Below, one piece after another: positions 30,694-39,634 of a stretch of DNA of 64,000 bases (positions within the stretch are counted from its first letter, which is position 1; the number at the start of each line of letters is the position of its first letter). Position numbers and translations under genes: made by a program. A model generated the notes under the pieces. That model had not been told where the DNA came from, searched no databases, and was given only the letters and a program-made list of their open reading frames with translations. The stretch is from Limibacillus halophilus (GTDB taxonomy: Bacteria > Pseudomonadota > Alphaproteobacteria > Kiloniellales > CECT-8803). The stretch spans positions 124,001 through 188,000 of the forward strand of contig NZ_JACHXA010000001.1 in the NCBI RefSeq assembly GCF_014191775.1, given 5' to 3'.

Positions 30694-31500
30694 ATGGCGG
30701 ATACCAGAATAGGAATAGTCGGCGCGGGCGGTCGCATGGGCCGGATGTTGATTCAGACCGTGGCCGCGACCAGCGGCGCCGTTCTGTCCGGCGGTATTGA
30801 GCGGCCGGGCAGCGAAGCTGTCGGCCGCGACCTGGGCGAACTGGCGGGGCTCGGACCCTTGAGCTTGAAAGTAGGCGACGACGCCACCGCCCTAATCGCC
30901 CTCAGCGATGTCCTGATCGACTTCACCAGCCCGGCTTCCACCACCGCCACGGCCAAGCTTGCAAGCGAACGGCAGGTCGCCTACGTCATCGGCACCACCG
31001 GTATCTCGGCAGAGGAAGAGGCCGAGATCGCCGAGGCGGCGACGCACACCCCAATTGTCAAGGCAGGCAACATGAGCCTGGGCGTCAACCTGCTGGTCAA
31101 TCTCGTGGAGCAGGTGGCCAAGGCGCTGGATCCCGATTTCGATATCGAGATTGTGGAGATGCACCACAAACACAAGGTCGATGCCCCCTCGGGCACGGCA
31201 TTAATGCTGGGCGAGGCGGCGGCTAAGGGCCGCGAGGTCGCATTGGAAACGGCGGCGGTCAGAGTGCGCGACGGTCATACCGGCGTCCGCCAGCGCGGCA
31301 CCATCGGATTCCAATCGCTGCGCGGCGGCGACGTGGTCGGCGACCATACGGTGATTTTTGCCGGAAACGGCGAACGCATCGAGGTCACGCACAAAGCCAC
31401 CAATCGCAGCGTCTTCGCCTCTGGCGCGGTAAAAGCCGCCCTCTGGACGAAGGGCCGCAAGCCTGGCCTCTACTCAATGCGTGATGTCCTGGGCCTATAG
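30694..31500 (+). CDS. dapB: 4-hydroxy-tetrahydrodipicolinate reductase DapB
   Basis: 268 residues behind GGGGGAAACGGAAG. It has the N-terminal nucleotide-binding motif IGIVGAGGRMGRML, IGTTGIS, the catalytic MHHKHKVDAPSGTA (His pair and Lys), and GEIGFQSLRGGDVVGDHTV-like sequence (here GTIGFQSLRGGDVVGDHTV). It reduces the dihydrodipicolinate precursor on the path to meso-diaminopimelate and lysine. The dnaK-dnaJ-dapB order is conserved in many proteobacteria. Confidence 0.96.
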   Translation: MADTRIGIVGAGGRMGRMLIQTVAATSGAVLSGGIERPGSEAVGRDLGELAGLGPLSLKVGDDATALIALSDVLIDFTSPASTTATAKLASERQVAYVIGTTGISAEEEAEIAEAATHTPIVKAGNMSLGVNLLVNLVEQVAKALDPDFDIEIVEMHHKHKVDAPSGTALMLGEAAAKGREVALETAAVRVRDGHTGVRQRGTIGFQSLRGGDVVGDHTVIFAGNGERIEVTHKATNRSVFASGAVKAALWTKGRKPGLYSMRDVLGL

Positions 31501-31519
31501 GGACGCCTGGCAACCCTTC

Positions 31520-32371
31520 TCAGACGACCTGTTCGACCTCGTAGAGCGTCGGCGGCTTGACCAGGAACTCCTGAGCAGCCACCAGCGGCAAGTCGAGCGC
31601 ATCCTCCGCCTTCGCCCTGAGCAGGGCATGAACCGATGAGCCGGCCAATGCCAAGGCCTCGTCCATGCCCCGACCCTGTAGCAGGTGACCGATGAACAGT
31701 GCCGCCGTGAGGTCTCCGGCCCCGCCGGCCTTGTGCGTGAGCGTCAATCGCGGCGTGACCAGCCGCCAAATGCCCTTGGGCCCGGCGACCAGCATCTCGA
31801 TGCTATCGGGCGGGCTATCCACAAGATCGACCGAGGTTACCAAAAGGCAGTCCAACCCGCCTTCAAGCAGCCATTCGGAAGCGCTCAACAGGTCCAGACG
31901 CCGCTCAATATGCCAACCGGTGAGCAAGCTCAGCTCAAAGAGGTTCGGTGTCAACACGTCGGCTTGAGGCAAGGCTTCTTCTCGGAAAAACCGGGGGATC
32001 TCCGGGCTGACGTAAAGCTCGCCGTCATCGCCCATCACCGGGTCGCATACGTAAAAGGCGTCTGGGTTTGCCTCCTTTACCAACGCAACAGCGTTCAAAA
32101 CCGCCTGGCCGAGCTCCGCCGAACCAAGATAACCCGACAGCACGGCCCGGCATTTGGAAAGAACGCCCAGGTCATCCAACCCCTGGGTAACCGCTTCAAG
32201 GTTATCCAACGTCAGGGGCCCACCCTTTGCCGGGCCGTGTCCGGTATGATGAGCGAGCTGCACGGTCATCGCCGGCCAGACCTCGATACCCAGCCGTTGC
32301 AGCGCAAACGCGGCCACGGCATTCCCAACGTGCCCAAAGACAACGTGCGACTGAATCGATAAGACCGACAT
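31520..32371 (-). CDS. pdxY: pyridoxal kinase PdxY-like
   Basis: 283 residues of the ribokinase fold. The start is MSVLSIQSHVVFGHVGNAVA, the exact N-terminal pattern of PdxY/PdxK, from ATG 32371 with AGGAG upstream; a longer frame to 32431 is unlikely to be used. YVCDPVMGDDGELYV and VLTPNLFELSLLTG follow. The catalytic Asp is in HKAGGAGDLTAALFIG. It phosphorylates pyridoxal to pyridoxal 5'-phosphate in the salvage route. Confidence 0.92.
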   Translation of the reverse strand: MSVLSIQSHVVFGHVGNAVAAFALQRLGIEVWPAMTVQLAHHTGHGPAKGGPLTLDNLEAVTQGLDDLGVLSKCRAVLSGYLGSAELGQAVLNAVALVKEANPDAFYVCDPVMGDDGELYVSPEIPRFFREEALPQADVLTPNLFELSLLTGWHIERRLDLLSASEWLLEGGLDCLLVTSVDLVDSPPDSIEMLVAGPKGIWRLVTPRLTLTHKAGGAGDLTAALFIGHLLQGRGMDEALALAGSSVHALLRAKAEDALDLPLVAAQEFLVKPPTLYEVEQVV

Positions 32372-32493
32372 GGCCCGTGAATCTCCTGCGACTGCCCTCG
32401 AATCGCAGTTTGGCACAGCTTCGTCTTGCATTGTAGCGATCCCTGAACGAGGCTATACCGCACTGCAATATTCCAGGGGGAACAGAAACCGCG

Positions 32494-33378
32494 ATGACTC
32501 ACACCGTCCGCCCACGCCGCAGCGTTCTCTACATGCCCGGCTCGAACCCACGCGCCCTGGAGAAAGGCCGCGCCCTGCCAGCTGACGCCTTGATCCTGGA
32601 TCTAGAGGATGCGGTTGCGCCGGAAGCCAAGACCGCCGCGCGCGCGCAGATCGTCGCAGCCCTTGCCGAAGGCGGCTACGGCAAACGTGAAATCGCGGTG
32701 CGGATCAACAGTCTTGATTCGCCTTGGGCCGCCGAGGATATCGCCGCCATCGCCAAGACTTCGGCGGATGCCATCCTGCTGCCCAAGGTTTCGACCGCGA
32801 CGATGGTGCAAGAACTCGAAGCACGCATGATTTCCGCCGGTGCGCCGGAGAAAATGGCGATCCAAGTCATGATGGAAACACCGTTGGGCATTCTTAACGC
32901 CCCAGAAATAGCCGGTGCGACGCCCCGTCTTTCCTGTCTCGTCATGGGAACGTCCGATCTCGTCAAGGACCTGCAGGCAGCGCACACACCGGATCGCCTT
33001 CCGGTGTTGACCGCCTTGAGCCTTTGCGTGCTAGCCGCCAGGGCCCACAGCAAGGCTATTGTCGATGGTGTTCATCTGGACCTGTCGGACGACGCTGGAT
33101 TCCGCGCCGCCTGCCAACAGGGACGAGACCTGGGATTTGACGGCAAAACCTTGATCCATCCCAAGACGATAGCTGCCGCGAACGAAACCTTTGCCCCGGA
33201 TGAAGCGGAGATCGCATGGTCACGTAAGATTATCGCCGCTCATGCACAGGCGGTCGCGGACGGTCAGGGCGTGGTGGTGATCGACGGAAAGTTGATCGAG
33301 AACCTTCACGTCGAAAGCGCAAAACGTCTGGTCGCGCTCTCACAGGCCATTGCCGCACTGGCGCCCGCGGATAACTGA
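32494..33378 (+). CDS. HpcH/HpaI-CitE family CoA ester lyase, probable (3S)-malyl-CoA thioesterase (Mcl2-like)
   Basis: 294 residues with the TIM-barrel CitE pattern: RSVLYMPGSNPRALEKG, ALILDLEDAVAPEAK, VRINSLDSPW, MMETPLGILN (metal Glu), GTSDLVKDL and the C-terminal DGKTLIHPKTIAAAN. In ethylmalonyl-CoA-pathway organisms two paralogues occur: Mcl1, a lyase, and the shorter Mcl2, a thioesterase. Length and adjacency to mesaconyl-CoA hydratase favour Mcl2, as in Rhodobacter. Lyase activity cannot be excluded. It lies 30 bases before mch. Confidence 0.75.
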   Translation: MTHTVRPRRSVLYMPGSNPRALEKGRALPADALILDLEDAVAPEAKTAARAQIVAALAEGGYGKREIAVRINSLDSPWAAEDIAAIAKTSADAILLPKVSTATMVQELEARMISAGAPEKMAIQVMMETPLGILNAPEIAGATPRLSCLVMGTSDLVKDLQAAHTPDRLPVLTALSLCVLAARAHSKAIVDGVHLDLSDDAGFRAACQQGRDLGFDGKTLIHPKTIAAANETFAPDEAEIAWSRKIIAAHAQAVADGQGVVVIDGKLIENLHVESAKRLVALSQAIAALAPADN

Positions 33379-33408
33379 TCGACCCAGGAGGCGAGGAGAC
33401 AAGCTGCA

Positions 33409-34479
33409 ATGGCAAAAACCGATACCGGCTGCAAAACCAATTCCGGCCGCTTCTTCGAGGATTTTCGCCCTGGAGAGACCCTGGTTCACGCGACGCCGCG
33501 AACAGCGACTAGCGGCGACCAGGCGCTCTATACGGCGCTCTATGGCAGCCGCTTCGCACTCAACAGCGCCGACAGCTTCGCACAGGGTTTGGGGTTGGCG
33601 CGCGCGCCACTGGATGACCTATTGGTCTTCCATCTGGTTTTCGGAAAATCGGTACCGGATATCTCCCTCAATGCGGTTGCCAATCTAGGCTACGCCGATG
33701 GGCGCTTCCTTTTGCCCGTCTTTCCGGGTGACAGCCTGACCGCCGTCTCTAAAGTCATAGGCCGTAAGGAAAACTCCAGCGGTAAGACGGGCACCGTCTA
33801 TGTCGAGACGACCGGACACAATCAGCGTGGAGAAGCAGTTCTGCGCTATACCCGTTGGGTCATGGTGCACAAACGAGATGCGGGCAGCGCCGCGCCCGAA
33901 CCGGTCGTACCCAGCCTTCCCGACGCGATCTCTGCGGACCAGCTTATCGTGCCGGAGAACATGGTGGGCAAAGACTACGACACGACGCTTTCCGGCTCGC
34001 CGCATCTCTGGGAAGGCTACAGCGCTGGCGAGAAAATAGACCACGTCGACGGGATGACGATTGAAGAAGCGGAGCACCAGCTCGCGACCCGCCTCTATCA
34101 CAACACCGCCCGGGTACATTTCAATCAGCACGCCGAAAGCGGCGGCCGCTTCGGCAAGCGCATTGTTTATGGCGGTCACGTCATTTCGATAGCCCGTGCG
34201 CTCAGTTTCAACGGACTGGCCAATGCGTTGAACGTCGCGGCCATCAACGGCGGCCGTCACTGCAACCCGACCTTTGGCGGGGACACGATCTATGCCTGGA
34301 GCGAAGTGCTGGATTCAGCTGCGATTCCGGCTCGCAATGATATCGGTGCACTGCGTCTGCGGACCGTGGCCACGAAAAATAGACCCTGCCAAGACCATCC
34401 CTTCGCCGATAGCGAAGGCCGCATCGACCCGGCAACGGTGCTGGAGCTGGATTACTGGGTCTTGATGCCGCGCCGCTAA
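33409..34479 (+). CDS. mch: mesaconyl-CoA hydratase (double-hotdog MaoC family)
   Basis: 356 residues with two hotdog domains. GRFFEDFRPGETLVHATPRT, FHLVFGKSVPDISLNAVANL, LPVFPGDSL and YVETTGHNQRGEAVLRYTRW match, from memory, the Mch of Rhodobacter. The second half has NTARVHFNQHAES and KRIVYGGHVISIA, then FGGDTIYAWSEV. Mch hydrates mesaconyl-CoA to beta-methylmalyl-CoA in the ethylmalonyl-CoA pathway for C2 assimilation. Ccr, Ecm and Mcd are not in this window and must lie elsewhere if the pathway is complete. Confidence 0.88.
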   Translation: MAKTDTGCKTNSGRFFEDFRPGETLVHATPRTATSGDQALYTALYGSRFALNSADSFAQGLGLARAPLDDLLVFHLVFGKSVPDISLNAVANLGYADGRFLLPVFPGDSLTAVSKVIGRKENSSGKTGTVYVETTGHNQRGEAVLRYTRWVMVHKRDAGSAAPEPVVPSLPDAISADQLIVPENMVGKDYDTTLSGSPHLWEGYSAGEKIDHVDGMTIEEAEHQLATRLYHNTARVHFNQHAESGGRFGKRIVYGGHVISIARALSFNGLANALNVAAINGGRHCNPTFGGDTIYAWSEVLDSAAIPARNDIGALRLRTVATKNRPCQDHPFADSEGRIDPATVLELDYWVLMPRR

Positions 34480-34525
34480 GCCGCGCGGCTTCCAAACAGC
34501 GCGGCATAGGCCGCACAAACGAGAA

Positions 34526-34560
34526 GCGCCGGGCCACGGGGTGAACCGTTGGCCCGGCGC
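34526..34560. repeat. perfect 11-bp inverted repeat
   Basis: GCGCCGGGCCA and TGGCCCGGCGC are exact reverse complements with 13 bases between them. It lies 46 bases after mch and 24 bases before the terminator. No T-run follows directly. Confidence 0.8.
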
Positions 34561-34584
34561 CTCGGGAACCCTTTTTAGGGGGAA

Positions 34585-34610
34585 CCCGCGTAAAAGCGGG
34601 AGGTTTTTTT
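34585..34610 (+). terminator. terminator of the mcl2-mch transcript
   Basis: CCCGC-GTAAAA-GCGGG with AGG and then TTTTTTT, on the plus strand, about 105 bases after the mch stop. Confidence 0.75.
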
Positions 34611-34685
34611 CGTTTCATCGCGCGCCGTCGATCGGACCTGGCGACCCCGTCAGCGGCAGCGGCGAGAACGGCTTCCCCGGCGAAC

Positions 34686-34990
34686 CGGGTCCACGGCCCC
34701 ACATCGGAAACCTCAAATCTTCGCGGCACCTTTCCTACTTCCGCGCCCACCGCGTGCGGTTCCCGAAGGAAGCCGCCCGGCACCTGGTCCCCGAAGGGTC
34801 CTGGCACACCCCCCCGAAGAGGGGGTGGGCAATCCGCCAATCAGCCCGCGCAGGGATGGACTGAGAGGCGGCAAAGGAAGCAAGTGGTTACCGGTCCACC
34901 GAGGCTCCCCAATCGGAAAACCTGTCCCGAAGGACCCGTCTTCCAACCGCCCGGCACCTTCGACCCCGAAAGGCCGACTTTACCGGGAAG
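34686..34990. repeat. diverged tandem structured repeat with CGAA/UUCG hairpin loops, non-coding
   Basis: Two copies of a unit share GGTCCAC (34688, 34893), ATCGGAAA followed by CCT (34703, 34912), a CCGAAGGA hairpin and the perfect 13-mer CCGCCCGGCACCT (34773, 34947). At least four hairpins have CGAA in the loop: TTCC-CGAA-GGAA at 34760, GG-CCC-CGAA-GGG-CC at 34786, CACCCCC...GGGGGTG at 34807, and GTCC-CGAA-GGAC at 34924. Read on the minus strand the loops are C(UUCG)G, which suggests a transcript on that strand. It is not tRNA, tmRNA, SRP RNA or RNase P RNA as far as I can tell. Reading frames across it look non-coding. Confidence 0.6.
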
Positions 34991-35157
34991 GTTCTATGAT
35001 CGCGACGCCGCTGCCATAAGGCGGTGGGCTTGAAGCCTGAACCGTGATCCTCTGGCCGGGCCGCCGGATCTTCGAACCCGACGCTTTCACGTGACTTAAG
35101 GGTTACGCCAAAGCGGCTCGCTGACAAGCATTACAGAACCGCCCAAACGCAAAAATC

Positions 35158-35218
35158 TGTGCAAAAAAGCGGATTTCTCGCACATATCTTGCACGTTCTT
35201 TACACAGAATTATCCACA
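35158..35218. promoter_or_regulatory. group of DnaA-box-like sites beside AT-rich DNA
   Basis: TTATCCACA at 35210-35218 is a perfect DnaA box. TGTGCAAAA at 35158-35166 fits TTWTNCACA on the other strand. CTTTACACA at 35198-35206 has one mismatch. An AT-rich tract (19 of 25) lies at 35281-35305. The stretch 35000-35157 between this and the structured repeat shows nothing else recognisable. An origin role is only a possibility. Confidence 0.45.
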
Positions 35219-35322
35219 TATTGCCGAAAGTCTCTTGAATATCAGCGACCTGCTTGCTCGCACGCGACAAAGCTGCTAGCGATCTTTTTGCAAAATTTTA
35301 TTACGCATTGCCAGGAACTCTG

Positions 35323-36633
35323 ATGACCGGACCGGCTGCCTCTGGGGAAAACGCGACCCTTTCGACAGGAGATCACAGCAACCCCAGGCACAAACGCAGC
35401 CTTTGGGCGTGGTGCCTCTTCGATTGGGCCAATTCGGCCTATCCCACGGTGGTCGTCACCTTCATTGTCGCGGCCTACGTAACGACAGGCGTAGCGACCG
35501 ATCCGGAGAGCGGCACCGCAGCCTGGGGAAACGCCATGAGCCTGTCCGGGCTGTCGGTGGCGGTCCTGGCGCCCATCCTGGGCGCCATCGCCGATCAGGG
35601 AGGACCGCGCAAGCCCTGGCTTGGCGTGCTCAGCGCAATCACCATCGCCACGGCTTTCGGCCTGTGGTTCGTGGAGCCGAACCCTTCGTTCCTGCTTCTG
35701 GCCCTTCTTCTAGCTGGTGCCGGATCTGCGAGTTTCGAACTCGGAACGGTGTTCTACAACGCAATGCTGCCCGAGGTGGCGCCGCCGGAGAAACTGGGGC
35801 GCATATCCGGCTGGGCCTGGGGCATCGGCTATGCGGGAGGCTTGGCGGCGCTCGTGGTTTGCCTGGTGGTTTTCATTCAGCCCGAAACGCCGCCCTTTGG
35901 TCTGGATGCAAGTAAGGCCGAACCCGTTCGAATGAGCGGTCCGCTGATTGGCCTTTGGTTCTTGCTGTTCGGCTTACCGCTCTTCTTTCTGGTTCCGGAC
36001 CGCCCGGCCAGTCAGATCGGCGTTGTCCAGGCGGTTCGGCGCGGCTTCGTCTCCCTCAAGCATAGCCTCAAGCGCCTCCCTCAGCGCCGCCGGATCAGCC
36101 GTTTCTTGATAGCCCACATGCTTTACACCGATGGACTGAACACATTGTTCGCCTTCGGCGGAATCTACGCCGCTGGCACTTTCGGCATGAGCTTTCAGGA
36201 GATCCTGGTTTTTGCGATCCTGTTGAATGTCACATCCGGCCTGGGCGCGCTTGGCTTTGCCTGGGTCGACGACTGGATTGGGCCGAAACCTACGATCCTG
36301 ATTGCATTGGGCGCACTCACACTTCTCAGCGGGGCCGTGCTCCTGGTGAGCGACAAGCTCATGTTTTACGTCTTGGGTTGCGCGATCGGTATTTTCATTG
36401 GCCCGGCCCAAGCCGCGAGCCGCAGCCTGATGGCGCGACTGGCAAAGCCTGATGAACGTACAGAGATGTTCGGTCTCTACGCTTTATCCGGTAAAGCGAC
36501 GGCATTCATGGGGCCATTCCTGGTCGGTTGGTTGACCTTGGCTTTCGATAGCCAGCGTGCCGGGATGGCATCGATCGTCGCATTCTTCGTCGTCGGTTTC
36601 CTGATCCTCGCACCTCTAAAGAGCGAGTCCTGA
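35323..36633 (+). CDS. MFS transporter, UMF1/Atg22-like family
   Basis: About 436 residues with twelve predicted membrane helices. ATG 35323 follows CCAGGAACTCTG; the frame is open upstream to 35254 only through a TTG and AT-rich DNA. SLWAWCLFDWANSAYPTVVV and FYNAMLPEVAPPEKLGRISG with WAWGIGYAGG are hallmarks of the UMF1 group, related to the yeast vacuolar amino acid effluxer Atg22. GPAQAASRSLMARL is also typical. The substrate is unknown. Confidence 0.88.
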   Translation: MTGPAASGENATLSTGDHSNPRHKRSLWAWCLFDWANSAYPTVVVTFIVAAYVTTGVATDPESGTAAWGNAMSLSGLSVAVLAPILGAIADQGGPRKPWLGVLSAITIATAFGLWFVEPNPSFLLLALLLAGAGSASFELGTVFYNAMLPEVAPPEKLGRISGWAWGIGYAGGLAALVVCLVVFIQPETPPFGLDASKAEPVRMSGPLIGLWFLLFGLPLFFLVPDRPASQIGVVQAVRRGFVSLKHSLKRLPQRRRISRFLIAHMLYTDGLNTLFAFGGIYAAGTFGMSFQEILVFAILLNVTSGLGALGFAWVDDWIGPKPTILIALGALTLLSGAVLLVSDKLMFYVLGCAIGIFIGPAQAASRSLMARLAKPDERTEMFGLYALSGKATAFMGPFLVGWLTLAFDSQRAGMASIVAFFVVGFLILAPLKSES

Positions 36634-36646
36634 AACAGGCGCCCGT

Positions 36647-36892
36647 TTAACCGCAGGCCGGGCAATCGCCATCGCCGATCGTTCTTGTGGCAAAGCGGGC
36701 TGCCGGACGCGGCATGCGGCCAACTGAACGCAAGGCGCTACCAAGGCGCCGTACCAATGCCAGCAGACTCTCGGCTCGCCTTTGCTGGGCTTCGTTCAAC
36801 GTCCGGGTTATGGCCCCGCCAGAAAGCTGTGCCTCAGCGAGCATGGCCTCAGAAATCCGCGCGGTGCGCCTTTCTACATGCCAGTCCATCAT
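36647..36892 (-). CDS. small hypothetical protein
   Basis: 81 residues from ATG 36892, directly behind GAGAGGAAAG, a very good ribosome site; the longer frame to 37042 would overlap the LysR gene start. It is basic in its second half, starts MMDWHVERRTARISEAML, and ends with ATRTIGDGDCPACG. The C-terminal CPAC pair could bind a metal. No family is recognised. It is transcribed divergently from the LysR regulator with 125 bases between the starts, the usual position of a LysR target gene. Confidence 0.6.
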   Translation of the reverse strand: MMDWHVERRTARISEAMLAEAQLSGGAITRTLNEAQQRRAESLLALVRRLGSALRSVGRMPRPAARFATRTIGDGDCPACG

Positions 36893-36962
36893 CTTTCCTC
36901 TCACTTGCAAATCACGGTGCCGGCGACAGCCGTCACGCCTTGCAGGTAAAGATGTGGACTTT

Positions 36963-36982
36963 CCATATGAATTATAATATGG
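36963..36982. promoter_or_regulatory. palindrome in the LysR intergenic region
   Basis: CCATAT and ATATGG are perfect inverted arms separated by eight AT-rich bases. Its position between the divergent small gene and the LysR gene fits an operator, though the T-N11-A signature is not exact. The same bases may serve as a -10 region. Confidence 0.4.
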
Positions 36983-37017
36983 CTTTCTAGCACATAATTT
37001 ATTCCTTGTAGGCACAA

Positions 37018-37935
37018 ATGGATTCCTTCGCACAGCTTGCATTGTTTGTTGAAGTCGCCGACGCGGGTTCGCTCTCCGCCGCCGCGCGGAAACTGAACGT
37101 CACCCCCTCTGCGGTCAGCAAGCAGATCGCACATCTTGAGGATCGTTTGGGCGCACGCCTGTTCCATCGTACGACACGGCGATTGTCCTTGACCGATGAG
37201 GGGCGCGCTTTTCATCAGCGCGCCCGGCAGTTGGTGGCCGATCTCGCCGAAGCCGAGGACGCCGTTCGCGACCTTAGAAAGCGCCCGAGCGGTCGCTTGA
37301 CCGTCGAAGTCCCTGTGATATTCGGGCGGCGCTGGATCGTGCCGCTGTGTGAGAAGTTCCTGAAGCAGAATCCGGACGTGACTCTCGACTTGCGGCTCAA
37401 CGACCGCATTGTCGACCTTGTGGCGGAGGGCGTCGACCTTGTCGTTCGCACCGGCACGATGCGTGATTCCTCGCTGGTGGCCAGGCGACTTTCAACCAAT
37501 CGCAGGTTGGTCGTTGCGAGCCCCGCCTACCTTGAGAAATATGGCCGTCCAACGAGACCCGAGGAATTGGTTGACCACGACTGCATCGTCCATACCGTAC
37601 GCAGTGATCGCTACTACTGGCGCTTTCTGGATGAGAACGAGAACGAAACCGCCGTCACCGTCTCGGGGCGGTTCGAGGTTAATGACGTGGAGGCGGTCAT
37701 GGCCGCGGCTCGATCGGGCCTCGGTGTTGCGCAGCTACCGGTCTGGCTCGTCGCATCGGAGTTGGAAGCCGGCAGGCTGGAACAACTCCTACCGCATCTG
37801 CACGCCCCGGAGGGTGAGATTTTTGCGCTTTACCCCCACTCTAGGCATCTCTCGCCAAAGGTAAGAACATTCCTCGATCTTCTGGTTGACCGCTTCGCCC
37901 ATGGTCAGGAATGGTGGTCCGTGGCCGAGGTCTAG
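37018..37935 (+). CDS. LysR-family transcriptional regulator
   Basis: 305 residues. The N-terminal winged helix-turn-helix reads [36 protein letters not shown] with [13 protein letters not shown]; quoted here as the parts [20 protein letters not shown] and [12 protein letters not shown]. The rest is the type 2 periplasmic-binding effector domain of the AaeR/DmlR-like group ([33 protein letters not shown]). The effector is unknown. Its stop overlaps that of purH by four bases (convergent). Confidence 0.92.
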   Translation: MDSFAQLALFVEVADAGSLSAAARKLNVTPSAVSKQIAHLEDRLGARLFHRTTRRLSLTDEGRAFHQRARQLVADLAEAEDAVRDLRKRPSGRLTVEVPVIFGRRWIVPLCEKFLKQNPDVTLDLRLNDRIVDLVAEGVDLVVRTGTMRDSSLVARRLSTNRRLVVASPAYLEKYGRPTRPEELVDHDCIVHTVRSDRYYWRFLDENENETAVTVSGRFEVNDVEAVMAAARSGLGVAQLPVWLVASELEAGRLEQLLPHLHAPEGEIFALYPHSRHLSPKVRTFLDLLVDRFAHGQEWWSVAEV

Positions 37936-39524
37936 TGGCGGAAGTGCCGCATTCCCGTAAACACCATGGCGATCCCGGCGGCGTCGGCGGCCTCGATGAC
38001 TTCGTCATCGCGCATCGACCCGCCCGGTTGAATAACCGCCGTCGCCCCAGCCTCGACCGCTGTCATCAATCCATCAGCAAAAGGGAAAAAGGCATCAGAG
38101 GCAACGACGCAACCCGCCGTCCGTAAGGTCTTCTCTCCTTCCGCCTCGCCCGCCTCACGCGCCTTGATTGCCGCAATTCTGGCGGCATCAACGCGACTCA
38201 TTTGACCAGCGCCAATGCCAACCGTCCGGCCTTCCTTGGCATAAACGATAGTGTTGGACTTGACGTGCTTGCCGACCCTGAAGGCAAACAGGAGATCGGC
38301 CAACTCCGCTTCGCTGGGCGCACGACGAGTGACGAGCTTCAGGTCAGCCCGCCCGATCCTTCCGGCGTCACGACTCTGTAGCAAGAACCCTCCGGCGATA
38401 GACTTAAAGGTCATCCCGGCTTCCAACGGATCGGGGAGCCCGCCCGTAACCAAGACTCGCAGGTTCTGTTTGCTCGAGAGAATTTCCCTAGCCTCGGCAT
38501 CAACCTCCGGAGCGATGATAACCTCCAGGAAAGTCTTCACCAGCTCCTTCGCCACAGCAGCGTTCAGGGGACGGTTGAAGGCGACGATACCACCAAATGC
38601 GCTGGTGGGATCGCACGCTTGTGCCTGTAGATAGGCGGTCCGTAGATCCGCCCCCTGAGCGACGCCGCAAGGATTGGCATGCTTGATGATGGCGACCGCC
38701 GGGGTTTCATCGAACTCCGCCACCAACTCAAAAGCCGCGTCGGTATCGTTAAGGTTGTTGTAGCTCAGTTCCTTGCCCTGCAGCTGCTGAGCCGAGGCAA
38801 TACCCGGGCGCGTCGGTCGCGCAGAGCTATCCAGGTAGAGAGCCGCGATTTGATGCGGGTTCTCGCCATAGCGTAGAACTTGCTTCAAGCGGCCCGGCAA
38901 GCTGCCTTCAACCGGAAACGCCTCGCCCTGTTGTTCGCTCATCCACCCGGCAATCGCTGCGTCATAGGCTCCGGTATGGGCATAGGCCTTGGCAGCAAGA
39001 CGCCGCCGCAATGCCAAGTCGGGGCCACCCAACGTCAGAGAAGAGATAACGAGTTCATAGTCGCCAGGATCGGTGAGAATCGTGACATCGGCGTGGTTCT
39101 TGGCCGCCGCACGGACCATGGCGGGTCCACCGATGTCGATGTTCTCCACGCAGGTCTCGGCATCCGCGCCGCTCAAGACCGTTTCCCGGAAGGGATAGAG
39201 GTTGACCGCCACCAAATCGATAGGAGCGATGCCGTGCTCGGTCATGGCCGCCGTGTGGTTTTCCAAATCCCGGCGCGCCAAAATACCCCCGTGGATTTTG
39301 GGGTGCAGTGTTTTGACGCGGCCATCCATGATTTCCGGGAATCCGGTATGGGACGAGACTTCGGTAACCGCAATGCCGGCATCGGCCAGCGCCCGCGCTG
39401 AACCGCCAGTCGACAGAATCTCCGCACCTGCCGCGATCAAGGCATGACCCAGTTCGACAAGGCCGCTCTTGTCGGAAACGGAAAGCAAAGCACGCCGTAT
39501 CGGCGTCCTGCGGTCGTCGGTCAT
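37932..39524 (-). CDS. purH: bifunctional AICAR transformylase / IMP cyclohydrolase PurH
   Basis: 530 residues from ATG 39524 behind CGGAG at eight bases; a GTG at 39533 is the alternative. The N-terminal MGS-like cyclohydrolase domain has [26 protein letters not shown] and [15 protein letters not shown]. The transformylase domain has [12 protein letters not shown], the catalytic [10 protein letters not shown] (Lys-His) and the C-terminal [14 protein letters not shown]. It performs the last two steps of IMP synthesis. There is no other purine gene nearby. Confidence 0.97.
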   Translation of the reverse strand: MTDDRRTPIRRALLSVSDKSGLVELGHALIAAGAEILSTGGSARALADAGIAVTEVSSHTGFPEIMDGRVKTLHPKIHGGILARRDLENHTAAMTEHGIAPIDLVAVNLYPFRETVLSGADAETCVENIDIGGPAMVRAAAKNHADVTILTDPGDYELVISSLTLGGPDLALRRRLAAKAYAHTGAYDAAIAGWMSEQQGEAFPVEGSLPGRLKQVLRYGENPHQIAALYLDSSARPTRPGIASAQQLQGKELSYNNLNDTDAAFELVAEFDETPAVAIIKHANPCGVAQGADLRTAYLQAQACDPTSAFGGIVAFNRPLNAAVAKELVKTFLEVIIAPEVDAEAREILSSKQNLRVLVTGGLPDPLEAGMTFKSIAGGFLLQSRDAGRIGRADLKLVTRRAPSEAELADLLFAFRVGKHVKSNTIVYAKEGRTVGIGAGQMSRVDAARIAAIKAREAGEAEGEKTLRTAGCVVASDAFFPFADGLMTAVEAGATAVIQPGGSMRDDEVIEAADAAGIAMVFTGMRHFRH

Positions 39525-39634
39525 GGGGCTCACTCCGTCTCAATTCCGGGGGCGGGAAGGCGATCGCCTTTGAATAGAGGCCGAGGCGACAAGGGTCAAG
39601 CGGCAGCGCACCGAGTAGCGGTGAGAAATCAAAC

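Noticed and set aside
34244-34840. Minus-strand frame of 198 codons over the end of mch and the structured repeat
   Set aside because: It has Pro/Arg-rich composition, spans the mch coding end and the terminator, and lacks any domain. The DNA beneath is better explained as hairpins.
35040-35110. T-loop-like GGGTTCGAAG on the minus strand
   Set aside because: No acceptor stem, anticodon arm or tRNA spacing fits around it, so it is not a tRNA or tmRNA piece.
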